DNA from: Pseudohongiella sp.
Lineage (GTDB): Bacteria; Pseudomonadota; Gammaproteobacteria; Pseudomonadales; Pseudohongiellaceae
Direction of reading: 5' to 3'
Assembly (NCBI GenBank): GCA_030651695.1
Contig: JAUSCD010000029.1
Coordinates: 124,001 to 188,000 of the forward strand
Length of the DNA: 64,000 nt
Made by a program: the position numbers and the translations under genes. The notes beneath the pieces are model-generated. The model was not told where the DNA came from and searched no databases. It worked only from the letters and a program-made list of their open reading frames with translations. Positions 46,520-54,333 of this stretch are shown here, piece after piece (positions within the stretch are counted from its first letter, which is position 1; every line of letters begins with the position of its first letter).

Positions 46520-47578
46520 ATGCAAAACGATTATTCGACAATACTGGGCGCCCGTAGTACGGATCTGGAGTTTTATACACGCGTTATGATGGTGGTGGCA
46601 CTGTGCGGTGTCACTTTCGGTCTGGCATTCGGACTTTACCACTTGTTCTGGGGTAATCAGCTGCTCAGTCTGGTTCTGCTTCCGGTCGTGTGTTTGCAGA
46701 TTATTACTGTGTATCTGTTGAAGAAGAATGGTTTCAGCCGGTTTGCCGCGTGGACTATTGCGCTTCTGCAAACAGCAGCTACGATCTTTTACAGTCTTGA
46801 AATCGGCATTGAGGCCAGCTACTGGCTGTTCGCCAGCGGTGTTGCCAACTACTACATTGTTGACAGAAAAGTGGCTTTGAGCTTTAACGCCGTAGCTTGT
46901 TTTGTAATAGCTGTATATGCATTGGGTGAACCGGCAATTGCCATTCGTTACGCCGCCAGTTTTGTAATGATCAATATTTTTCTGTTCAGTTTTGCCCGCC
47001 AACTTGAAAAGAAAAATGCACAACTGGATCATATGTTGACGGTCGATCCGCTGACAATGGCCGGCAACCGTACTGCGCTGGAAGCAGCATTGAGACGTGT
47101 AAAAAGCCAATACGATCGTCATGAAACACCGGTATCACTTATCATGATCGATCTGGATCACTTCAAACGTATTAATGACACCCACGGGCACAGCGAGGGC
47201 GACAGAGTTCTGAACAGAATCGCGACATTGATCAAAAAACGGCTTCGACCTACAGACAGTCTATTCCGTTTCGGCGGCGAAGAATTTATTGTGATTACCG
47301 AAAACACCCATCTGAATCAGGCCGCCTACCTGGCCGAAGACATACGCAAGCGCGTAGAGAGTGACGTCGACGATCAACGCAAGCATGCGGGTGATGCGCT
47401 GACTGTTTCCCTGGGGCTTGCGCAGCTTCGCGGCAATGAAGCTGCGGATGACTGGTTAGGCCGGGCGGATAAAGCCATGTACAAAGCCAAGGCTATGGGC
47501 AGAAACTGGATTTGTTTTGATGCCGATACATCGGCGGATCAAACGGGCAACCCGTCCGGGACTGCCTCGACCTTGTAA
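46520..47578 (+). CDS. Membrane diguanylate cyclase (GGDEF protein)
   Basis: 352 residues from the ATG at 46520; a TTG at 46496 is an alternative and neither has a good ribosome site. About six membrane helices fill residues 20-165 (for example VVALCGVTFGLAFGLYHLF and FAAWTIALLQTAATIFYSL). A GGDEF domain follows from about residue 178: LTVDPLTMAGNRTAL, LIMIDLDHFKRINDTHGHSEGD and FRFGGEEFIVI with an intact GGEEF active site. An RPTD inhibitory I-site lies five residues before it. It should make c-di-GMP. The signal sensed by the membrane part is unknown. The end overlaps the convergent multicopper oxidase by 40 bases. Confidence 0.93.
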   Translation: MQNDYSTILGARSTDLEFYTRVMMVVALCGVTFGLAFGLYHLFWGNQLLSLVLLPVVCLQIITVYLLKKNGFSRFAAWTIALLQTAATIFYSLEIGIEASYWLFASGVANYYIVDRKVALSFNAVACFVIAVYALGEPAIAIRYAASFVMINIFLFSFARQLEKKNAQLDHMLTVDPLTMAGNRTALEAALRRVKSQYDRHETPVSLIMIDLDHFKRINDTHGHSEGDRVLNRIATLIKKRLRPTDSLFRFGGEEFIVITENTHLNQAAYLAEDIRKRVESDVDDQRKHAGDALTVSLGLAQLRGNEAADDWLGRADKAMYKAKAMGRNWICFDADTSADQTGNPSGTASTL

Positions 47579-48834
47579 GCCTGCGTTCCGGGTGGTGGTT
47601 CATACCATCCGGGCTGCGCTCCTTCCTCTAGCTCGTCCCGCACCTTGATCAGTGTGAACATCCCGCCCATTTCCATCGGCCCGAACAAACCCTGACCTCC
47701 CATCATCGGCAAAGTATTGTCAGGGCCCTGCATGTGACCGGCATCAATATGCTGTTGGTGATCCGACATTCCATGTTCTCCCATGGGCATATAACCCGGA
47801 ACCAGTGCTGCGATACGACGGGCAATTTCACGCTGATTGACCCCAATGGTATTTGGCAGGCCGTGTCCCATCGCATTCATGGTGTGATGCGACATGTGGC
47901 AATGTAAAGGCCAGTCACCGGCGACTGCGGTAAATTCCAGATCCCGGGTCTGGCCGACACCGACCAATTCAGTAACCTCCTTGCGCCACTGGTTCTGCGG
48001 CCAGCGGCCACCGTCTGATCCAGTGACATCAAACTGCACCCCATGCATATGCATGGGGTGATTCCACATGGAAAGATTACCTATGCGAACACGAACGCGC
48101 TCTCCAGTCTGCGCTGTCAACGAATCGATGGCGGGAAACACCCGGCTGTTGATGGTCCACAGATCAAACTCCGTCATGATGCTGGGGTCTGGTCTGTAAG
48201 TGCCGGGATGGATCGCCCAGTTATGAAGCAACAGCGCGTAGTCGCGATCAACGGAATTGGCATCCGGGGTGCGTGGATGAATGATAAACATGCCCATCAT
48301 GCCCATGGCCATCTGAATCATTTCATCTGCATGAGGATGGTACATGTGGGTGCCATGTTGCATCAGCGGAAACTCATAAACCCAGGTCTCTCCGGGCTTG
48401 ATGGACGCTTGTGTGAGACCTGCTACGCCGTCCATACCAAACGGCAATAACAGACCGTGCCAATGTACCGTGGTGGGTTCGCGCAGTTTGTTGGTTACAT
48501 AAATGCGTACGGTGTCACCTTCGACTGCTTCAATAGTTGGGCCTGGTGTGCTGCCATTGTAACCCCATGCTTTGATGCGGGTGCCGGGCGCGAATTCATG
48601 ATCAACTTCTTCAGCGATCAGATGAAACTCTTTAACACCGTCTCGCATTCTCCAGGGCAGGCTACGCCCATTTGGAGTGATAACAGGCACATACCCAAGC
48701 TCATTACTGCGCACAGATCTGCTGGCAGTTTGCGTGGTTTGCACAGATCCGGCTTGCGCCGCAGCACCGCTGCTTAGCTTGCTGCCAAGAATAGTGGCGG
48801 CGCCGCCTATCAACAACTGTCGTCGGTTAATCAT
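47539..48834 (-). CDS. Multicopper oxidase (periplasmic, copper-tolerance type)
   Basis: 431 residues from the ATG at 48834 with AGGAGAG upstream. The N-terminus MINRRQLLIGGAATILG is a likely Tat signal. Copper ligands are visible in order: TVHWHGLLLP near 97, HGTHMYHPHADE near 135, MWNHPMHMHG near 255 and HCHMSHHTMNAM near 305, which fits HCHx3Hx4M including the type 1 axial Met. The C-terminal tail is Met/His-rich (YMPMGEHGMSDHQQH, MQGPDNTLPMM), as in copper-handling oxidases. It probably oxidises Cu(I) in the periplasm. It is translationally coupled to the TolC-like gene (8-base overlap). Confidence 0.93.
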   Translation of the reverse strand: MINRRQLLIGGAATILGSKLSSGAAAQAGSVQTTQTASRSVRSNELGYVPVITPNGRSLPWRMRDGVKEFHLIAEEVDHEFAPGTRIKAWGYNGSTPGPTIEAVEGDTVRIYVTNKLREPTTVHWHGLLLPFGMDGVAGLTQASIKPGETWVYEFPLMQHGTHMYHPHADEMIQMAMGMMGMFIIHPRTPDANSVDRDYALLLHNWAIHPGTYRPDPSIMTEFDLWTINSRVFPAIDSLTAQTGERVRVRIGNLSMWNHPMHMHGVQFDVTGSDGGRWPQNQWRKEVTELVGVGQTRDLEFTAVAGDWPLHCHMSHHTMNAMGHGLPNTIGVNQREIARRIAALVPGYMPMGEHGMSDHQQHIDAGHMQGPDNTLPMMGGQGLFGPMEMGGMFTLIKVRDELEEGAQPGWYEPPPGTQAYKVEAVPDGLPV

Positions 48835-50200
48835 TTGTACTCTCCTGAATTTGCGTGCCAATCAGATTTTCAAGGGTTGAATACGAGCGCCAGTATTGTT
48901 CGCTGGCGTTAACCTGGCGCATTCTGGCGTCGAGCATCAAATCGGCGATGGCCAACAAATCAAAGGTGCCGCGTAGCATAAAATTATATTCCTGCACACT
49001 GAGCGCCATCATGCGTTGGAGGCGGGGGAGTTCATCCGAGTTGAGCAGGTTGAGTTGCTGCAGGCTGCTCCATATTTCTTGTAGCGAAGTACGTATGCCA
49101 GTCCGGATTTCTGCTTCGATCATTTGCTGCTGGATTAGGGCCAGTTGTAGTTGACCTTGCATGACACTGAGTTGAGTATCTCCATTGTCAAATACAGGCG
49201 CTTCAACAGACAGAGCAAAACCGTGTTGCCGCTCGCCACTGCTCTCCCGCTCAGTGATAAGTTCGAGCCCGGCGCCGCGTAGTCCGGTCCGGCGCACGGC
49301 GAGAGCAAGAGCAGCTTGCTTCTGCTGCTGTTCAAACTGCATCAGTTGTAGTGCTGGCTGATGTTCCCGCGCCAACTGCATCAGCCGTTCGGTTTCAGGC
49401 GGTCCACTGTCGGCAGCGTGCTGCGTGACGGATGGTAACCGTTCCGGCACAGAGATATTTTCCAGCTCTGCCAACCCAAGCGATTGCTGCAATTGGTTGC
49501 GCGCTTTTATGGCGTCAAATTCTGCCTGCATCAACTTAGCCTGACGTTGATCGGCAATACTTTGATTGCTGAGCAGTTCAAGTTCGCTGATATTTCCTGC
49601 TTCAAAAAGCACCCCGGCAAAATCGGCAGCCACAGTTGCGGACTCGTGGAGCTCCCGATGGATCTGCAGTTTCTGCTGCGCTGCCACAGCGTGCAACCAG
49701 ACACTACGGACATGACCCAGTTCCTCATGTAGCAGGCGCCAGGCCTGAGCCTGCCATCTGGCTTGTTCAGTTTCAGCAAGTGCTATGCGCCGTTGTCGGC
49801 TCAGCCAGTCAAGCAAGCCAAGCGAAACGGAAAACTCCATCTGCCAGCGGCCTCCGCTATCCGGGCGCATCAGCGACAATTCCATTCCGGGATTTGCGCG
49901 CAATCGTTGCTGGACTACGTCTGCTTCGTGGATTCCAAGTTCCACAAAAATGCTGGCGATGCGCGGGCTGCGTTGCAAGGCCAACTGCTGGGCAGATGCA
50001 ATGGTGCTGATAATGTCGGTGGACAGAGGATCACTATCCTTAATTACGTGCTGTCCGGCGCCGGTGATCTTTGGTTCGAGATATGCGCGGGCAGAACGTT
50101 CATATTCGGCGTAATGGGTCTGATAGCGCGCAGGACTGGCGGACTGGCAGGCAGTCATAAACAGCAGCAAGCTCAAAAGGCCTGACTTGAGGAGGTACAT
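48827..50200 (-). CDS. TolC/CzcC-like outer-membrane efflux lipoprotein
   Basis: 457 residues from the ATG at 50200 with AAAGGAAA upstream. A lipoprotein signal ends FMTACQ (Cys about residue 18). The rest is the helical TolC repeat fold: QQLALQRSPRIASIFVELGIHEADVVQQRLRANPG and, in the second half, LMQLAREHQPALQLMQFEQQQKQ followed by FALSVEAPVFDNGDTQLSVMQ. The CzcC group exports metals with an RND pump, but no RND or membrane-fusion gene is present here. It may work with a pump encoded elsewhere or with the multicopper oxidase alone. Confidence 0.88.
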   Translation of the reverse strand: MYLLKSGLLSLLLFMTACQSASPARYQTHYAEYERSARAYLEPKITGAGQHVIKDSDPLSTDIISTIASAQQLALQRSPRIASIFVELGIHEADVVQQRLRANPGMELSLMRPDSGGRWQMEFSVSLGLLDWLSRQRRIALAETEQARWQAQAWRLLHEELGHVRSVWLHAVAAQQKLQIHRELHESATVAADFAGVLFEAGNISELELLSNQSIADQRQAKLMQAEFDAIKARNQLQQSLGLAELENISVPERLPSVTQHAADSGPPETERLMQLAREHQPALQLMQFEQQQKQAALALAVRRTGLRGAGLELITERESSGERQHGFALSVEAPVFDNGDTQLSVMQGQLQLALIQQQMIEAEIRTGIRTSLQEIWSSLQQLNLLNSDELPRLQRMMALSVQEYNFMLRGTFDLLAIADLMLDARMRQVNASEQYWRSYSTLENLIGTQIQESTND

Positions 50201-50248
50201 TTTTGATTTCCTTTCCGGAACATGTGTAATCAACATGCCGCACAAAAT

Positions 50249-50262
50249 TTGAATTAATTCAA
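50249..50262. promoter_or_regulatory. 14-bp AT-rich palindrome upstream of the TolC-like gene
   Basis: TTGAATTAATTCAA is a perfect palindrome in the 90-base gap between the Cys/His-rich protein gene and the TolC-like gene, about 50 bases before the latter's start. It may be an operator for the copper genes, but AT-rich palindromes of this length also occur by chance. Confidence 0.35.
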
Positions 50263-50290
50263 TTGGTTGTGCTGATGCAGCGGAGCTGTA

Positions 50291-50737
50291 TCAAGAACGG
50301 ATAAGCGGACAGGGAGGGCGGGCGGGGTTGCTGCGGATACCAGCTTCCGGGGCCTGATTAAACCGTGAAAATGCAGCATTATCAAAAGCCGGGGCTTGTT
50401 GTGTTTTGCTGATCAAACTTAAAGGTTTCAGATTCTGACAGGCGCCGCTGCAGTGAAAGCAGGAAGTGGCATCGGCCGAACTGGCTGTATGGGCTGACAA
50501 GGCTTCGGCAGCAGATTTGTCTGAATCTGTAGAAATGCTTTTATTGGAAGATCCATGGCAATCCGGTGCGGGCGCTGTTGCTGGCTCCGGCTGCGAAGTT
50601 TCGCGTGTTCCGGGCTGGTTGTATGTGGCTTCAATGACGTCATGTTGCTCGCACTCAGCCAAAACTGCCGCCAAGGCCTGAGCAGGCAGGCAAAACACCA
50701 GAAAAAGCGCGAGCCATGGATGTTTGAAGATTTTCAT
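50291..50737 (-). CDS. Cys/His-rich periplasmic protein of the copper operon
   Basis: 148 residues from the ATG at 50737. A signal peptide (MKIFKHPWLALFLVFCLPAQ, cut near ALAA) precedes a low-complexity Ser/Thr/Ala/Pro-rich region. Possible metal ligands occur as CEQHD near residue 29, PDCHG near 59 and SCFHCSGACQ near 92-101. I do not recognise the family with certainty; it resembles the small CopL/CzcI-type periplasmic proteins that accompany metal-efflux operons. It is first in a leftward run with the TolC-like gene and multicopper oxidase. A metal-binding role is inferred from composition and context. Confidence 0.7.
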   Translation of the reverse strand: MKIFKHPWLALFLVFCLPAQALAAVLAECEQHDVIEATYNQPGTRETSQPEPATAPAPDCHGSSNKSISTDSDKSAAEALSAHTASSADATSCFHCSGACQNLKPLSLISKTQQAPAFDNAAFSRFNQAPEAGIRSNPARPPCPLIRS

Positions 50738-51038
50738 AATGCACAGTGTCGCATTTGTGCAAAGTTTGCTCAAGTTCGGGCTCAGGCTTGAAGGGCGGCT
50801 CAGCGGCCACAGAGGCCAGTCCTTTTTGTCCGCAGGCGGCTCTGCGTATATGTGCGATTACGCTAACTAACGGTCAAACTCACAATCGTGGGAGGAATGT
50901 ATTCATCGTAACAGCATGATTTAATTATGATTCTATTCTGGCGCGTTGTTTGCTAGGCATTATTGGCACATTCGGAGACATAAGTCTCATAACAAACAGG
51001 GGCTAAGCGCGATTGCCCTATATACAAGTACGAATATT

Positions 51039-52862
51039 ATGAAGCGACGCGTTGCAATGCTGAGAATGATCCTGAACTGGGTTGTGGTAACAGTGATGAT
51101 GTGGGGAGCTGCGTTTGAGGTGCCGGCTCAGCATGACAATTTTGAGACTGCGATAGAGGAGGAGGGGCTCACAGGTGTGGTTTGGTCAACTCTGACGCCA
51201 GACGGAATTGCAACTGGCGCAGCGGGGTTTGCCGACGCCAAGAGCAGGGAATTGATTCTCCATGACAGCAAAGTCCAGACTGGCTCGTTAGTCAAAACCC
51301 TCGTTGCTACCGGAATATTGCGGTTGGTTACTGAGGGAAGGCTGGGGCTTGATATCCCTGTGTCGACGCTGTTACCTGAGTTTGAATTTGATAATCCATG
51401 GATGCCCGGTAATCCTGTTTTGGTGCAGCACCTTTTAGACCATACCTCCGGGCTTGAGGATGCCCGTCTCGGACAGATTTTTAGCATGGCTTCTGAATCT
51501 GACACGCCTTTAAGCATGAGTTTCCCTAATACCGTTCTGAGAATTAGAAGTCGGCCGGGCAGCCGCGTTTCCTATTCAAATCAAGGCTACACGTTACTGG
51601 GCATGTTGATAGAGCGCGTTACCGGCGAGCGTTACGAGCAGTACCTCGATAAACAGCTGTTGCAACCGCTCGGCATGCATCAAAGCAGCTTCCGCTTCAT
51701 TTCACAGGTGGGGCCGCATGCCGATGCCCGGTTGGTCATGGGCCACTTTGAGAACGGCGTTACTCAGCTTGCCGTGCCAATGTATCTGCGTCCTGCAGGT
51801 CAGTTCACCACCACAGCGTCAGATATGGCTTTATTCGCAGGCTTTCTGATGAGCAACGGCGAAGTTGACGGCAAGGCTTTTATCACATTCAAGCTTTTGC
51901 AATCGATGGGGCGACCAACCACCACGGAGGCCGCTATGGCTGGCCTGGTGGATGCAGGGTATGGCCTGGGTTTAAATAGCCGAGATCGCCATGGTGTGCT
52001 AGCCAATTGCCATGTCGGCACTTCCATAGGTTTTCGCGCAAGTTTCTGCGTGTTTCCCCATGCGCAGAAAGCTTTCTTCGTTGCTATGAACGCTGATGTT
52101 GAAACAGCTGACTATGATCGGTTTGACGCTCTACTAATTCGGGAGCTCGACATCACAGCGTCAATACCATCCGCGAGCATAACCCCATCAATTGGGATCG
52201 TTGACTGGCAGGGTATCTACGTGCTTGCTCCCAACCGCATGCAAAGTTTCGCCTACATTGATCGAGCTCTGAACTTTGCAACGCTGCGTTGGGACGGCCA
52301 ACAGCTTCACATGAAGCCGTTCCAAAATGCATCAAGATCTTTGCTGCCCGTTGGCGACTGGCTGTTCCGTGCGGAGGATAGAGTGCGCGCGTCGCACGTT
52401 CTGCTGGTAGCTGACGATGGGCAGCGAATCATTAGTGATGGCTTCCGTAGCTACCAGAAGATCAGCCTTTGGCACATAATTCCGATTTGGATCAGTCTAA
52501 TTGCAGGACTGGTTGGATTGGTGTATCTGTTCTTTACTGGCATCTTTCGAATTCTACGCCATGGAGTACGAAAATCAGATCCAATGGTCACTGCATTTTT
52601 TGCATGCACGGCGCTTTTTCTCCCCATCCCGTTGTTTTATAGTCAGTCATTCCTGCAGCTTGGCGAACTGACTCCGGCGAGCGGTTTGTTGGCTCTGGTG
52701 ACAGGCTTGCTGCCGCTTGCAATGATCTTCGGGCTGTGGGGCTCTGTTAGGCAGGATGCAAAAGATCGGAGTCTGCTTGGCATGCTGGCAATGTTGAGTG
52801 TGCTCCAGTGGTGTGTGGTGCTTGCTTTCTGGGGATTGGTACCACTGCGCCTGTGGGTCTAG
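51039..52862 (+). CDS. Beta-lactamase-fold serine hydrolase with four C-terminal membrane helices
   Basis: 607 residues from the ATG at 51039; the open frame extends upstream but without a signal sequence, and ATG 51057 is also possible. An N-terminal signal or anchor (MLRMILNWVVVTVMMWGAA) precedes a class C/penicillin-binding-like domain. It has SxxK in TGSLVKT (Ser83, Lys86), LLDHTSGLED, YSN (Tyr179, Asn181) and HVGT as the third motif. After about residue 470, four hydrophobic helices follow (for example IIPIWISLIAGLVGLVYLF and ASGLLALVTGLLPLAMIFG). Such proteins are usually peptidases or esterases; substrate and resistance role are unknown. Confidence 0.88.
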   Translation: MKRRVAMLRMILNWVVVTVMMWGAAFEVPAQHDNFETAIEEEGLTGVVWSTLTPDGIATGAAGFADAKSRELILHDSKVQTGSLVKTLVATGILRLVTEGRLGLDIPVSTLLPEFEFDNPWMPGNPVLVQHLLDHTSGLEDARLGQIFSMASESDTPLSMSFPNTVLRIRSRPGSRVSYSNQGYTLLGMLIERVTGERYEQYLDKQLLQPLGMHQSSFRFISQVGPHADARLVMGHFENGVTQLAVPMYLRPAGQFTTTASDMALFAGFLMSNGEVDGKAFITFKLLQSMGRPTTTEAAMAGLVDAGYGLGLNSRDRHGVLANCHVGTSIGFRASFCVFPHAQKAFFVAMNADVETADYDRFDALLIRELDITASIPSASITPSIGIVDWQGIYVLAPNRMQSFAYIDRALNFATLRWDGQQLHMKPFQNASRSLLPVGDWLFRAEDRVRASHVLLVADDGQRIISDGFRSYQKISLWHIIPIWISLIAGLVGLVYLFFTGIFRILRHGVRKSDPMVTAFFACTALFLPIPLFYSQSFLQLGELTPASGLLALVTGLLPLAMIFGLWGSVRQDAKDRSLLGMLAMLSVLQWCVVLAFWGLVPLRLWV

Positions 52863-52873
52863 ACGAAAGCATT

Positions 52874-52891
52874 AGACCCGCTGGTCTTTTT
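52874..52891 (+). terminator. Short intrinsic terminator after the beta-lactamase-fold gene
   Basis: A 5-bp stem AGACC/GGTCT with a CGCT loop and T4-T5 tail lies 12 bases after the stop codon. The short stem makes it a weak to moderate terminator. Confidence 0.55.
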
Positions 52892-53289
52892 CCCGAATAT
52901 GGTCTTGGCGCGGAATAATTTATTCGGCTTATAGCAATCACAACAGACGCTGGATACATCTTAAAGCAACAAGATGACGCACGCTGAGTGTAGGTTGCAT
53001 GAAACAAATAGTTCAATCATCGGAAGATACCGCTGAGGCGTCATCTAAATGCGTTTTTGTAGTAACTATTCCAGCGATCCTCTATTTCCGGTAATAAAGA
53101 TTACCGGAAATAAGATAAGACTTTGTATATTAATAAGTTCAACTGCTGTTTAGTGGTGTAAATTGATTCAGTGTTTACTCACCACTGCCCTCATGTTAGA
53201 ACTCAGTTGTAGGGATTTCTAAAACGGTATCCTGCGTCATGATCGCTGCGACGTCTGGAATTGATGTATTTTGTTGAGGGACCAAACCA
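52892..53289. other. Intergenic region with a 12-bp perfect inverted repeat
   Basis: About 400 bases without a supported gene. The main feature is TATTTCCGGTAA/TTACCGGAAATA at 53083-53112 (separate entry). Otherwise the stretch is AT-rich and holds the presumed promoter and the GAGGGACC ribosome site of the small lipoprotein gene. I saw no clear promoter boxes. Confidence 0.6.
53083..53112. repeat. 12-bp perfect inverted repeat
   Basis: TATTTCCGGTAA, a TAAAGA loop and TTACCGGAAATA, about 180 bases upstream of the small lipoprotein gene. There is no T run after it on the plus strand. It could be a regulator-binding site or a stable RNA hairpin. Confidence 0.8.
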
Positions 53290-53553
53290 ATGTCTGCAAA
53301 ACACACCGCACTTTTGAGCTTATTACTATTGCCATTACTCGTTGCCTGCGCCGGCAATCCCGAAAACCCCACGCGTCGCCCCCCGGATTATGCGATTCCT
53401 GTAGGCATGGACAGTTACGAAGTACGTTGTGGGGCTGTCAGAGTGTTTGTCTCGTATACCTCAGTCGACGTCTTTTTTAACGACGATGGCACCACTAAAA
53501 CGCAAGAGGCATTCTGTGAGGAAAATCGCAGCGATACCTCAATCAGGCGTTAA
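53290..53553 (+). CDS. Small outer-membrane-type lipoprotein, unknown function
   Basis: 87 residues, start ATG with GAGGGACC upstream. A lipoprotein signal peptide (ALLSLLLLPLLVACAGN) puts the lipidated Cys near residue 20. The mature part of about 67 residues contains two further cysteines (EVRCGAVRVFVSY and EAFCEEN), which could form a disulfide. The pattern PVGMDSYEVRCG suggests a small beta-structure. I recognise no named family. It converges on the phosphatase-like gene with a 16-base gap and looks monocistronic. Confidence 0.75.
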   Translation: MSAKHTALLSLLLLPLLVACAGNPENPTRRPPDYAIPVGMDSYEVRCGAVRVFVSYTSVDVFFNDDGTTKTQEAFCEENRSDTSIRR

Positions 53554-53569
53554 TGTTCTGGTATTAAAA

Positions 53570-54151
53570 TTAATTGCCGGCCGTTGATGGTGTCCAGTCG
53601 CAGCCTTCACACTGCGGGTCGACATTGTTTTCAGCCATCACGGCAAATATAAAATCGCGCCAGGTCTCGTTTGGCTGCCACACAGAATTCATATCTGCTT
53701 TAGCCTGTGAAACCGGGACATCTTCATAAATTACCCGATAAAGAAAGCTGAACGCCGTGGCGCGTGCGTTGACCTGACAATGCAGCAAGGTTTTGCGATC
53801 CGTATCCCGACGCATGGCGTCTGCAAAGGTATAAAAATCCAGACTTGTCGGACGAGTCCAGTCCACGGGAATGTGCACATAATCCATGCCAAGGCTTTTC
53901 ACCAGCTGATCGGCATTGGCGACTGCATTCGGGTTGTTGGTAAAAGCAAGGTAGATAACACGCTCGAAACCGGCGTCACGCACTGCGCTGAATTGCTCGG
54001 CCGTTGGTTGTCCTGCACTGGCAAACGTATCGCTGTATTGCCTGAAGTTAAAAATCTCATTTAACGCCGGATTGGCTGGCTCTTGAATCTGAGCTTGCGC
54101 TGATAAACTGGTGAAAACAATCAGTGAGGCCAATATAGCTCTATATATCAT
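53570..54151 (-). CDS. Periplasmic dual-specificity-phosphatase-like protein (DUF442/BLH-type)
   Basis: 193 residues with a signal peptide (cut near SAQAQ, residue 20). The fold signature is that of the cysteine phosphatase/beta-lactamase-hydrolase-like family: YSDTFASAGQPTAEQFSAVRDAGFERVIYL near 39-68, VHIPVDW with the likely Asp97, and the P-loop LLHCQVNARATAF with Cys125 and Arg130. The loop is Cx4R rather than the classical Cx5R, which is common in this subfamily. The C-terminus has a CEGC motif. Its substrate is unknown, and periplasmic location is unusual for a phosphatase of this type. Confidence 0.82.
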   Translation of the reverse strand: MIYRAILASLIVFTSLSAQAQIQEPANPALNEIFNFRQYSDTFASAGQPTAEQFSAVRDAGFERVIYLAFTNNPNAVANADQLVKSLGMDYVHIPVDWTRPTSLDFYTFADAMRRDTDRKTLLHCQVNARATAFSFLYRVIYEDVPVSQAKADMNSVWQPNETWRDFIFAVMAENNVDPQCEGCDWTPSTAGN

Positions 54152-54333
54152 GGTGATAGACTCGTATTGTTAAGTAAAGTCAGCGGCTCGCTGACGCTCA
54201 TAACAGCGCACATCATGCTGGCAAAATTCCGCCTTCCGGGCAAGCAGAATGTATTTGCACATGGCCGGCTTGCCTTCAAACCACGGCGCACTCACACTGT
54301 GCGTATTGCAGACCTGATGCGAAAAATCCCGGA

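Noticed and set aside
51039-52862. Acquired beta-lactam resistance gene
   Set aside because: The fold is beta-lactamase-like, but the membrane tail, chromosomal context and lack of mobile elements argue for a housekeeping hydrolase; resistance cannot be inferred.
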